A program made the position numbers and the translations under genes. 64,000 nucleotides of DNA from Microbacterium horticulturae (GTDB lineage: Bacteria > Actinomycetota > Actinomycetes > Actinomycetales > Microbacteriaceae), in assembly GCF_029094505.1 (NCBI RefSeq), contig NZ_CP119108.1, positions 1,488,001-1,552,000 on the forward strand, written 5' to 3'. Shown in pieces: positions 9,188-17,603 of this stretch. The notes under the pieces were generated by a model. That model did not search any database. It worked only from the letters and a program-made list of their open reading frames with translations, and had not been told where the DNA came from. The first letter of the stretch is position 1. Each line of letters begins with the position of its first letter.

Positions 9188-9673
9188 TCACTCGGCGAGG
9201 TGCGCGACGAGGAACCAGCGGTCCTTGTCGAGGCCCTCCTTGATGGCGATCGCGATGTCCTGGCTGGTCAGATCGATCTCGTCGAGACCGTCGATCGCGG
9301 CCTGCACGTCGGCGGCGACCTTGTCGATGTCGGCGATCACGCCACGCACGGTGTCCTGCCACTGGGCGAACCCTGCATCGACACCGGTCGCGTCGACATT
9401 GTCGGCGATCGTCTTCAGCCGTGCGTCGATCGGCAGGCCGAGGGCGACGACACGCTCGGCGGCGTCGTCCGCCCAGCCCTGTGCGTGCTCCACGACCGAG
9501 TCGAGCAATTCGTGGATCGCGATGAAGTTCGAGCCACGGACGTTCCAATGCGCCTGCTTGCCGTTGACGGCGAGAGCCTGCAGGCCGTGGACGACCGGGG
9601 TCAGGAACTGGGCGGATCCGGCGGCGACGGTGGGGTCGACCGCGGCGGTGGGAGTGGTCTTCGTGGTGGGCAT
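9188..9673 (-). CDS. dps: Dps family DNA-protecting ferritin-like protein
   Basis: A 161-residue miniferritin. The Dps ferroxidase signature is visible from QAHWNVRG through FIAIHELLD to EHAQGWADDAAERV, giving the His, Asp and Glu ligands of the intersubunit iron site. Members form dodecamers that oxidise and store iron using peroxide and protect DNA in stationary phase. The N-terminus is short and Thr-rich (MPTTKTTPTAA) without an obvious Lys-rich DNA-binding tail, so protection may rely mainly on ferroxidase activity. Monocistronic, ending at the shared terminator. Confidence 0.93.
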   Translation of the reverse strand: MPTTKTTPTAAVDPTVAAGSAQFLTPVVHGLQALAVNGKQAHWNVRGSNFIAIHELLDSVVEHAQGWADDAAERVVALGLPIDARLKTIADNVDATGVDAGFAQWQDTVRGVIADIDKVAADVQAAIDGLDEIDLTSQDIAIAIKEGLDKDRWFLVAHLAE

Positions 9674-9794
9674 GGTGGCCTCCGTTTCGGTATGGCTGCC
9701 TCAGTGATGACAACGCTACCCAGCTGCAGACATTCCGCAAGCAAGTACAGGCTCGGCTTACCTGGGCTTTGTCAGCGAGTCGTAGAGTCGGAGC

Positions 9795-10334
9795 ATGACG
9801 ATCGCCGCCGATGCACGCATCCTGCCTGTGAACGGAAAGACCCCACAGATCGACGAGACCGCCCTGGTCGTCTCCGGTGCACGGCTGGTGGGCGACGTGA
9901 CGCTGCACGCGGGAGCGAGCGTCTGGTACAACGCTGTGTTGCGGGGCGACGGCGATGCGATCACGATCGGTGCCGGGAGCAATCTTCAGGACAATGTGTC
10001 TGTCCATGTCGACAAAGGATCGCCCGTCGTGCTGGGCGAGGACGTCTCGGTCGGGCACAACGCCGTCGTGCACGGTTGCACGATCGGCGACGGGTCACTG
10101 ATCGGCATGGGCGCCGTCGTGCTCAACGGCGCGAAGATCGGCGCCGGGTGCCTCGTCGCGGGTGGTGCCGTCGTGCTCGAGAACGCAGAGATTCCGGCGG
10201 GCTCGCTGGTGGCGGGCGTGCCGGCGAAGGTGCGAAGAGCACTCAGCGACGAGGAGAAGGCCGGCCTCGTGCGCAACGCGCGTGTCTACCGGGACGAGCA
10301 CGCGCCCGCCCACCGCGACGCGCAGCCTGCATGA
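9795..10334 (+). CDS. Gamma-carbonic anhydrase-like hexapeptide protein
   Basis: A 179-residue left-handed beta-helix protein of hexapeptide repeats (ADARILPVNGKTPQID opening, then SLIGMGAVVLNGAKIG). His residues in VHVDKG and VGHNAVVHGC occupy the positions of the zinc ligands of gamma-class carbonic anhydrases. Related proteins are often annotated YrdA/PaaY-like, and activity is uncertain without the extra catalytic Glu. TAGAGT (9783-9788) lies six bases before the ATG, so transcription is probably leaderless. Its stop overlaps the next gene (ATGA). Confidence 0.85.
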   Translation: MTIAADARILPVNGKTPQIDETALVVSGARLVGDVTLHAGASVWYNAVLRGDGDAITIGAGSNLQDNVSVHVDKGSPVVLGEDVSVGHNAVVHGCTIGDGSLIGMGAVVLNGAKIGAGCLVAGGAVVLENAEIPAGSLVAGVPAKVRRALSDEEKAGLVRNARVYRDEHAPAHRDAQPA

Positions 10335-11446
10335 CGGCTGTTCAGACGCTGCCGAACGGAGCGACGCTCGACACGAGCGCGCTCACGGCACGGGCGCGCC
10401 GCCACGACGTCACCGCGTTCTTCCGCTCGTTCGCCGTGCGGCATCCCGATCTGAAAGGGCCGGGAAGTGAGGCTGTCCGCCGTGTGATGGTGCGCATCGG
10501 CGCGGCGGCGGTGCTGATAGGAGCGCTGGCGCTGGGATTCGGGATGCTGGGAGAGCTGACTTCCCAGGACGACGACAAGGCCGAACAGCTGCTGGGGATG
10601 GGCATCATGATGGGCCTCTTCCTCGTCGCGGGCGGCGTGTTCCTGTGGGTCTCGATACGCAACGGCAAACGACGCAGCACCCCCAAGCGCCAGTATCGGC
10701 TGGCCCGGTTCGCGGCTGACAACCGGCTTGCCTACCTGCCCGGACCGGCCTTCGGTGGATACCTTGAGCCCTGGGCGGACCGGGGACGCCTCATCGTCTC
10801 GCGGGTGATGCGCGCTCCGTCTCCTGAGGGGACGGTGGAGTTCGGGAACTACGAGCTGTCATACGCGACGACGTCGAACGGCCAGTCGCAGTTCGGCGGC
10901 TACTGCGCCCTGCGGCTGGATCGCGGGTTGCCCAACATCGTGCTGCGGTCGCGCCGGCATCGCAATCCGCTGACCGAGGCGGCGGTGCCCGCGCGAGCAC
11001 AGCGCCTTTCGCTCGAGGGCGACTTCGATCGGCACTTCACGCTGTACTGCCCGCGCGGATATGAGCGCGACGCGCTGTACCTGTTCACCCCTGACGTGAT
11101 GGCGCGCTTGATCGATCGGGCCGGTGGGTTCGACGTGGAGATCGTCGACGACTGGGTGTTCATCAGCCAGGCCCGGGATTTCGTGACGCTCGACCCCCAG
11201 CGTTGGCGCGCGGTCATCGCCGCGACCGGCGCGCTGCGCGGCAAGCTCGCGCAGTGGGAGCGGTGGAAGGACGACCATCTCTCGGCGGACGAGGCGGCGG
11301 CCCCCGCATCCACCCCCGCGATCCGTGTGCTCACCGACGTCGCCGCGCCCGGGCGCCGGCTGCGTGCCGGCTCCGGCACGATGTGGGCGCTGCTGGCCGT
11401 CGCCGCCGTGATCATCGGAGTCATGCAGCTGTTCCGGCTGTTCTGA
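10331..11446 (+). CDS. Conserved membrane protein with DUF3137-like features
   Basis: A 371-residue protein. Two hydrophobic helices lie near residues 57-77 and 90-112, a soluble domain of about 230 residues follows, and a C-terminal helix (WALLAVAAVIIGVMQLFRLF) ends the protein. The soluble part contains DRHFTLYCPRGYERDALYLFTPDVM, reminiscent of DUF3137-type proteins of unknown function; this link is by eye only. It is translationally coupled (ATGA) to the gamma-carbonic anhydrase gene. No catalytic motif is recognised. Confidence 0.75.
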   Translation: MTAVQTLPNGATLDTSALTARARRHDVTAFFRSFAVRHPDLKGPGSEAVRRVMVRIGAAAVLIGALALGFGMLGELTSQDDDKAEQLLGMGIMMGLFLVAGGVFLWVSIRNGKRRSTPKRQYRLARFAADNRLAYLPGPAFGGYLEPWADRGRLIVSRVMRAPSPEGTVEFGNYELSYATTSNGQSQFGGYCALRLDRGLPNIVLRSRRHRNPLTEAAVPARAQRLSLEGDFDRHFTLYCPRGYERDALYLFTPDVMARLIDRAGGFDVEIVDDWVFISQARDFVTLDPQRWRAVIAATGALRGKLAQWERWKDDHLSADEAAAPASTPAIRVLTDVAAPGRRLRAGSGTMWALLAVAAVIIGVMQLFRLF

Positions 11447-11457
11447 CCAGAGCTCGC

Positions 11458-11477
11458 GGAGGGGATGACGGGAATCG
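11458..11477 (-). repeat. 20-bp duplicate of the tRNA-Gly 3' end
   Basis: These 20 bases are identical to 11610-11629, the 3' end and T-arm portion of tRNA-Gly, in the same orientation and 152 bp apart. The remainder of the tRNA is absent here. A duplicated tRNA 3' end is what site-specific integration into a tRNA gene leaves, but the intervening 132 bp carry no gene. Confidence 0.7.
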
Positions 11478-11568
11478 TCCCCACCGCCACTCCACACGCC
11501 GGCTGCGCCGGCGCGCGGAGCCTCCGGCGGCGGGGGCCCGCCCGCCTCACGCCCGATCCGACGGCACG

Positions 11569-11609
11569 AATGCCCAGCCGCACGGCCTTCGGCCGCACGT
11601 CTGGGCATT
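11569..11609 (-). terminator. Hairpin directly after tRNA-Gly
   Basis: Nine bases (11569-11577) pair perfectly with 11601-11609, and the inner part forms a further imperfect GC stem closed by a GAA/TTC loop. On the minus strand the stem begins at the last base of the encoded CCA, a position expected for a tRNA terminator. Confidence 0.6.
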
Positions 11610-11682
11610 GGAGGGGATGACGGGAATCGAACCCGCGTGATCAGTTTGGAAGACTGAGGCTCTACCATTGAGCTACATCCCC
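11609..11682 (-). tRNA. tRNA-Gly (anticodon UCC)
   Basis: A cloverleaf is visible on the minus strand. The acceptor GGGGATG pairs with CATCCCC, the D-arm is AGCTCAATGGTAGAGC, the anticodon loop is CTTCCAA (UCC, decoding GGA/GGG) and the T-arm is CGGGTTCGATTCCCG. Discriminator U and a genomically encoded CCA follow. A partial duplicate of its 3' end lies 152 bp downstream. Confidence 0.95.
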
Positions 11683-11796
11683 GGGGCTCTCGAAAGAGCA
11701 CCTCGGCAAGTGTACTGGATGCGGCGAGCACCGCCCGCACGTGGTTCTCATCCGGGTCGGCTAGACTTTTCCAGGCCGTTTCGGCGCCGCGCGCCC

Positions 11797-11870
11797 CGGG
11801 GCGTAGCTCAGCTTGGTAGAGCGCCCGCTTTGGGAGCGGGAGGCCGCAGGTTCAAATCCTGTCGCCCCGA
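11797..11870 (+). tRNA. tRNA-Pro (anticodon UGG)
   Basis: The acceptor CGGGGCG pairs with CGCCCCG, the D-arm is AGCTCAGCTTGGTAGAGC, the anticodon stem CCCGC/GCGGG encloses TTTGGGA (UGG), and the T-arm is GCAGGTTCAAATCCTGT. CCA is not encoded. TAGACT at 11762-11767 is a plausible -10 about 30 bp upstream. Confidence 0.95.
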
Positions 11871-11942
11871 CATCACGGCCCACAGACCCCAGCACTGCGC
11901 CGCGTGCGTTTAGACGCGGAAACCAGAGGAGAACGAACAGGC

Positions 11943-13448
11943 ATGGTCACGAGCACCGTCGAGAAGCTCAGCCCGACCCGTGTGAAGCTGCACATCAGCG
12001 TCACGCCCGACGAGCTCAAGCCGAGCATCACCCACGCGTATGAGCACATCGCTCAGGACGTGCAGGTCCCCGGCTTCCGCAAGGGCAAGGTCCCCGCGCC
12101 CATCATCGATCAGCGCGTCGGCCGCGGCGCCGTCATCGAGCACGCGGTCAACGAGGGGCTCGACGCGTTCTACCGCGAGGCCGTCACCGCCCATGAGGTG
12201 CGCATCGTGGGCCGTCCGAGCGCCGAGATCATCGAGTGGCCCAACGAGAAGGACTTCTCGGGCGACCTCAAGGTCGAGATCGAGGTCGATGTCCGTCCCG
12301 AGGTCGAGCTGCCCGACTACGAGGGCACCACGATCACGGTCGACGCCGCCGAGACCGACGACGCCGCCGTCGACGAGGAGCTCGACCGCCTGCGCGGCCG
12401 CTTCGGCACGCTCGTGACGGTCGACCGTCCCGCCAAGACCGGTGACTTCGTCGAGCTCGACCTGGTCGCCACGATCGGCGACGCGGAGGTCGACCGCGCC
12501 GAGAGCGTCTCGTACGAGGTCGGCTCGGGCGAACTGCTCGAAGGCATCGACGAGGCCGTCGAGTCGCTCACCGCGGGTGAAGACACCACGTTCCGCTCGA
12601 CGCTCATCGGCGGCGACCGTGCCGGCGAAGAGGCCGAGGTCGCCGTGACCGTCAAGAGCGTCAAGGAGCGCGAGCTGCCCGACGCTGACGACGACTTCGC
12701 GCAGATCGCGAGCGAGTTCGACACCATCGCCGAGCTGCGCGAGTCGCTCGTCGAGCGTGTGCAGCAGCAGGCCTCCTTCGGGCAAGGCTCGGCGGCGCGC
12801 GACAAGCTTGTCGAAGAACTGCTCGCGAAGGTCGAGATCCCCGTTCCCGAGCAGCTGGTCGCCGACCAGGTGCACGAGCACCTCGAGCAGGAGGGCCGCC
12901 TCGAAGACGACGAGCACCGCGCCGAGGTCACCGAGGCCAGCGAGAAGCAGTTCCGCACCCAGGTTCTCCTCGACAAGATCGTCGAGCAGCACGACGTGCA
13001 GGTCTCGCAGGACGAGCTGACCCAGTACATCGTGCAGTCGGCCGCGCAGTACGGCGTCGCGCCGCAGGAGTTCGTCGAAATCCTGCAGCAGAACGGCCAG
13101 CTGCCGGTTCTCGTCGGCGAGGTCGCGCGCAACAAGGCGCTCGCGGTCGCCCTGGGCAAGGTGAACGTCGTCGACAGCAACGGCAAGTCCATCGATCTGA
13201 CCGGCTTCGTCGCCACCGAGGACGAAGAGGGGGATGCCGCGGCCGACGAGTCTGCTGAGGCCGCCGAGGCGCCTGCCGAGGACGAGCCCGCCAAGAAGGC
13301 TCCGGCCAAGAAGCCGGCGACCAAGAAGGCCCCCGCGAAGAACGCGGAGAAGGCCGACGAGGCTGCAGCGGACGAGAAGCCCGCCAAGAAGCCCGCGGCC
13401 AAGAAGCCGGCCGCCAAGAAGGCCGCGCCCAAGAAGGACGCCGAGTAA
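11943..13448 (+). CDS. tig: Trigger factor (ribosome-associated chaperone and prolyl isomerase)
   Basis: A 501-residue trigger factor. The N-terminal ribosome-binding domain contains the signature GFRKGKVP, followed by an FKBP-type PPIase domain (about 150-240) and a helical chaperone domain. The ATG at 11943 ([16 protein letters not shown]) matches the usual start; the in-frame GTG at 11904 would add a non-homologous segment. AGAGGAG lies upstream. Unusually, the last about 80 residues are an acidic Ala/Glu stretch followed by Lys-Pro-Ala repeats of [11 protein letters not shown] type, histone H1-like and absent from E. coli Tig. It heads the tig-TPR-clpP1-clpP2-clpX neighbourhood. Confidence 0.95.
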   Translation: MVTSTVEKLSPTRVKLHISVTPDELKPSITHAYEHIAQDVQVPGFRKGKVPAPIIDQRVGRGAVIEHAVNEGLDAFYREAVTAHEVRIVGRPSAEIIEWPNEKDFSGDLKVEIEVDVRPEVELPDYEGTTITVDAAETDDAAVDEELDRLRGRFGTLVTVDRPAKTGDFVELDLVATIGDAEVDRAESVSYEVGSGELLEGIDEAVESLTAGEDTTFRSTLIGGDRAGEEAEVAVTVKSVKERELPDADDDFAQIASEFDTIAELRESLVERVQQQASFGQGSAARDKLVEELLAKVEIPVPEQLVADQVHEHLEQEGRLEDDEHRAEVTEASEKQFRTQVLLDKIVEQHDVQVSQDELTQYIVQSAAQYGVAPQEFVEILQQNGQLPVLVGEVARNKALAVALGKVNVVDSNGKSIDLTGFVATEDEEGDAAADESAEAAEAPAEDEPAKKAPAKKPATKKAPAKNAEKADEAAADEKPAKKPAAKKPAAKKAAPKKDAE

Positions 13449-13457
13449 GACACACTC

Positions 13458-13491
13458 CGAAGGGCGGGTGACCATGGTCACCCGCCCTTCG
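13458..13491. terminator. Perfect 34-bp palindrome after tig
   Basis: The 34 bases form an exact palindrome (17+17) centred on CATG, beginning 9 bp after the tig stop codon. It can fold as a terminator on either strand. It separates tig from the TPR gene, whose AGGAGG at 13500 follows directly. Confidence 0.75.
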
Positions 13492-13510
13492 CCGTTCCCC
13501 AGGAGGACTC

Positions 13511-14011
13511 ATGACCGAGCTGCCCGATGACTGGCAGGACCGGGTCGACGCTGTGTGGGCCGATGACGGGCTCGATGACACGGCGCGGATCGCGGCGATC
13601 GACAAGCTGGCGGTCGAGCTGGGGCCGCGGCATCCCGTCGCCCTCTTTGAACGCGCCGGTGCGCGTGACAGCGCCGGACTCGAGCGCGAGGCAGAGCCGC
13701 TGTACCGAGCAGCCCTCGACGCGGGCCTCGACCCACGCCGACGCACCCGGTCGGTGATCCAGCTCGCGAGCACCATCCGCAACCTCGGCCGGGCCGATGA
13801 GGCGCTCCGCATGCTGCGCGACGAGTATGACGCGACCCGCGGTGGGGAGTTCGCCGACGAAGCCGCCGCCTTCTACGCGCTCGCGCTGGTGTCATCGGGC
13901 GACGCCCTGCGCGCGGCATCCATCGCCCTCACTGCCCTCGCGCCGCACCTGACCCGGTACACGCGCTCGGTCACCGGGTACGCGGGCGAACTCATCGATG
14001 GGCGCGCCTGA
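13511..14011 (+). CDS. Tetratricopeptide-repeat-like protein
   Basis: A 166-residue, entirely helical protein with TPR-like spacing, for example residues around [18 protein letters not shown] and [20 protein letters not shown]. This matches small actinobacterial tetratricopeptide proteins of unknown role. AGGAGG lies at 13500-13505, five bases before the ATG. It sits between tig and clpP1, and the promoter of clpP1 follows, so it is probably transcribed on its own or by read-through. No enzymatic motif. Confidence 0.8.
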   Translation: MTELPDDWQDRVDAVWADDGLDDTARIAAIDKLAVELGPRHPVALFERAGARDSAGLEREAEPLYRAALDAGLDPRRRTRSVIQLASTIRNLGRADEALRMLRDEYDATRGGEFADEAAAFYALALVSSGDALRAASIALTALAPHLTRYTRSVTGYAGELIDGRA

Positions 14012-14056
14012 ACTCTGCCCAGGGCGAACAGCGGCAGGTCGCGCGGCGCGCCCCGG

Positions 14057-14062
14057 TAGATT
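14057..14062 (+). promoter_or_regulatory. Putative -10 element of the clpP1-clpP2 operon
   Basis: TAGATT at 14057-14062 lies about 20 bp before AGGAG (14082-14086) and 30 bp before the clpP1 ATG. No convincing -35 is seen, which fits activator-dependent clpP promoters in actinobacteria. Confidence 0.4.
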
Positions 14063-14091
14063 CGAATCACGCAACCGAATCAGGAGCTGGA

Positions 14092-14694
14092 ATGGCTGAA
14101 CCCCTTGTCGCGCAGAGCGTCTTCGACAGGCTGCTGAAGGACCGCATCATCTGGCTGGGATCAGAGGTGCGCGACGACAACGCCAACGAGATCTGTGCCA
14201 AGATCCTCCTTCTCGCCGCCGAAGACCCCGAGAAGGACATCTACCTCTACATCAACTCGCCCGGCGGCTCGATCACGGCCGGCATGGCGATCTACGACAC
14301 TATGCAGTTCGTGCCCAACGACATCGTCACCGTCGGCATCGGCATGGCGGCGTCCATGGGGCAGCTGCTGCTGACCAGTGGCACGAAGGGCAAGCGGTAC
14401 ATCACCCCGAACGCCCGCGTGCTGCTGCACCAGCCGCACGGCGGCTTCGGCGGCACCGCGAGCGACATCCAGACGCAGGCGCAGCTGATCCTCGACATGA
14501 AGCGTCGTCTGGCCGAGATCACCGCGTCGCAGACGGGCAAGACCGTCGAGCAGATCAACGCGGACGGCGACCGCGACCGCTGGTTCCGGGCCGATGAAGC
14601 ACTCGAGTACGGCTTCGTCGACCACATCCGCGAGCACGCCGAAGACGTGCACGGCGGTGGCGGAACGAACCAGGACGCGAAGGAGAGCAACTGA
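14092..14694 (+). CDS. clpP1: ATP-dependent Clp protease proteolytic subunit 1
   Basis: A 200-residue ClpP serine peptidase. The triad is Ser88 in IGMAASMGQ, His113 in LLHQP and Asp162 in DRDRWF. Together with ClpP2 it forms the mixed tetradecamer characteristic of actinobacteria, which degrades substrates delivered by ClpX or ClpC. AGGAG precedes the ATG by five bases. The stop overlaps the clpP2 start (TGATG), giving equimolar expression. Confidence 0.97.
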   Translation: MAEPLVAQSVFDRLLKDRIIWLGSEVRDDNANEICAKILLLAAEDPEKDIYLYINSPGGSITAGMAIYDTMQFVPNDIVTVGIGMAASMGQLLLTSGTKGKRYITPNARVLLHQPHGGFGGTASDIQTQAQLILDMKRRLAEITASQTGKTVEQINADGDRDRWFRADEALEYGFVDHIREHAEDVHGGGGTNQDAKESN

Positions 14695-15386
14695 TGAACA
14701 CCCCGTCCTTCGGTCTTCCGACCTCCCCGCAGGCCCTCGCCCCGAGCGGGCTGCAGATGCCGGGCAGCCGGTACGTCCTCCCGCAGTTCGAAGAGCGCAC
14801 CGCCTACGGGTACAAGCGCCAGGACCCGTACAACAAGCTGTTCGAAGATCGCGTGATCTTCCTCGGCGTGCAGGTCGACGACGCGTCGGCCGACGACGTG
14901 ATGGCGCAGCTGCTGGTGCTTGAGAGCCAGGACCCCGACCGCGACATCGTCATGTACATCAACTCGCCCGGTGGCTCGTTCACGGCCATGACGGCGATCT
15001 ACGACACCATGCAGTACGTGTCGCCGCAGATTCAGACCGTCGTGCTCGGCCAGGCGGCCTCGGCCGCCGCCGTGCTGCTGGCTGCCGGCGCCCCCGGCAA
15101 GCGTCTCGCGCTGCCGAACGCCCGCATCCTTATCCACCAGCCCGCCGTCGGCGAGGCAGGACAGGGGCAGGCGTCCGACATCGAGATCCAGGCGAACGAG
15201 ATCATGCGGATGCGCACGTGGCTGGAGGAGACGCTGTCGAAGCACTCCAAGCGCACGCAGGAGCAGGTCAACAAGGACATCGACCGCGACAAGATCCTGT
15301 CGGCGACCGACGCCGTCGAGTACGGCCTGGTCGACCAGGTGCTGACCACCCGCAAGCGCGGCGGCCAGAACGCGATCACGTCGTAA
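14694..15386 (+). CDS. clpP2: ATP-dependent Clp protease proteolytic subunit 2
   Basis: A 230-residue ClpP paralogue. Ser123 in LGQAASAAAVLL, His148 in LIHQP and Asp199 in DIDRDK form the triad, so this subunit looks catalytically intact. It carries an about 40-residue N-terminal extension ([17 protein letters not shown]) relative to mature ClpP, probably a propeptide that is processed. Start overlaps clpP1. A strong terminator follows, and clpX has its own promoter region. Confidence 0.97.
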   Translation: MNTPSFGLPTSPQALAPSGLQMPGSRYVLPQFEERTAYGYKRQDPYNKLFEDRVIFLGVQVDDASADDVMAQLLVLESQDPDRDIVMYINSPGGSFTAMTAIYDTMQYVSPQIQTVVLGQAASAAAVLLAAGAPGKRLALPNARILIHQPAVGEAGQGQASDIEIQANEIMRMRTWLEETLSKHSKRTQEQVNKDIDRDKILSATDAVEYGLVDQVLTTRKRGGQNAITS

Positions 15387-15398
15387 CAGCGAATCGAC

Positions 15399-15436
15399 CG
15401 AAGGCCCCGCCGCTCCTGTGAGCGGCGGGGCCTTCG
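15399..15436 (+). terminator. Terminator after clpP2
   Basis: A perfect 16-bp stem (15399-15414 with 15421-15436) with a 6-nt loop starts 13 bp after the clpP2 stop. Highly GC-rich; no U-run. Confidence 0.8.
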
Positions 15437-15508
15437 CCGTCGGCGAAACCAAGGGTGCGGGTCGGCGCCCCGCGTGTCGCAATGCCCCCGGATGTCGGCG
15501 GGTGCGAT

Positions 15509-15555
15509 TAGGCTCGAAGGGTGCGGGAGACCGACACCCGCCGCGGACGAGGAGG
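15509..15555 (+). promoter_or_regulatory. clpX upstream region: -10 element, possible leaderless uORF, Shine-Dalgarno
   Basis: TAGGCT (15509-15514) lies six bases before a GTG at 15521. That GTG would open a 21-codon ORF ending at 15586, out of frame with clpX and overlapping its start at 15561. GGAGG at 15551-15555 serves the clpX ATG. The uORF is only an inference from spacing. Confidence 0.35.
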
Positions 15556-15560
15556 TGCCC

Positions 15561-16832
<1,272 letters not shown>

Positions 16833-16884
16833 CGCGTGGCGTCCGGCGCTCGTCCGCTCCCACACCTTCGAAATTCGTACTGAA

Positions 16885-16930
16885 CTTCCCGTTCACACAC
16901 CAACCGGTGCCGACGGGTGTGAGCGGGAAG
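16885..16930. terminator. Imperfect hairpin between convergent clpX and methyltransferase genes
   Basis: Left arm 16885-16901 and right arm 16915-16930 pair with one mismatch and one bulge across a 13-nt loop. It lies between two convergent stops, as expected of a bidirectional terminator. Confidence 0.6.
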
Positions 16931-16954
16931 CGCAATGCGTTTCTTGAGTGTGTG

Positions 16955-17590
16955 TCAGACTCGCACGGCTTCGGCGATCAGCAATCGGTCGTCGGCCCGC
17001 ACCCAGGTAGCGAGGCGGTCGATGCGCAGGCCCGTCGGTGCGTAGTGCGCCTGCAGACGCTCGGGCGTCGCGAACGAGGCGTGATCACGCGGGTACGGCA
17101 CGTCGGCGGGATGCCGGGCGGGCGAGTGCTCGGCATGGTTCTTGCCATGGTGCCCGCCGCTGACGAAGGTCGCTGCGACGACACGGCCGCCGGGCCGCAG
17201 CACGCGCGCCCATTCCTCGATAGCACGGTCGGGCTCGGCGAACAGATGAAGAGCTGTCACACAGGTGACGAGATCGACCGAGGCGTCGTCGAGCGGCAGG
17301 GTCGCGGCATCCGCCTCGACCCAGTCGATGCGCGGCTCGGCGGTGCGGGCGACGGCGAGCATGCCGGGGGAGATGTCGACGCCAGTGATGTGCAGACCCG
17401 GGCACCGGGTGAGCAGGGCCCGGGCGACGAGGCCGGTGCCGGTTGCGGCATCCACCACCGTCCCGTCAGCGGGAACGCGCGCGAATCGCGCGACCGACGC
17501 GGCGAGAGCGCGGTGCATGGCGTTCTCGTCATAGTCGCCCGCGCGGGCATCGAACGCCTCGCGAATCGCGGACACCCGGTCGTCGGTCAT
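16955..17590 (-). CDS. Class I SAM-dependent methyltransferase (Methyltransf_11 type)
   Basis: A 211-residue Rossmann methyltransferase. Motif I VVDAATGTGLVARALL binds S-adenosylmethionine, motif II VTGVDISPGMLAVAR follows, and post-motifs VDLVTCVTALHLF and VLRPGGRVVAATF are in order. The substrate is unknown; small-molecule or quinone-like methylation are both possible. It begins 13 bp after the stop of the M3 peptidase gene on the same strand, so both are probably one transcript driven from the divergent promoter near 19650. Confidence 0.88.
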   Translation of the reverse strand: MTDDRVSAIREAFDARAGDYDENAMHRALAASVARFARVPADGTVVDAATGTGLVARALLTRCPGLHITGVDISPGMLAVARTAEPRIDWVEADAATLPLDDASVDLVTCVTALHLFAEPDRAIEEWARVLRPGGRVVAATFVSGGHHGKNHAEHSPARHPADVPYPRDHASFATPERLQAHYAPTGLRIDRLATWVRADDRLLIAEAVRV

Positions 17591-17603
17591 CGGTCCCTCC
17601 CGA

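Noticed and set aside
11910..13481. 523-codon minus-strand frame opposite tig
   Set aside because: Leu/Gly/Asp-rich shadow of trigger factor without any domain.
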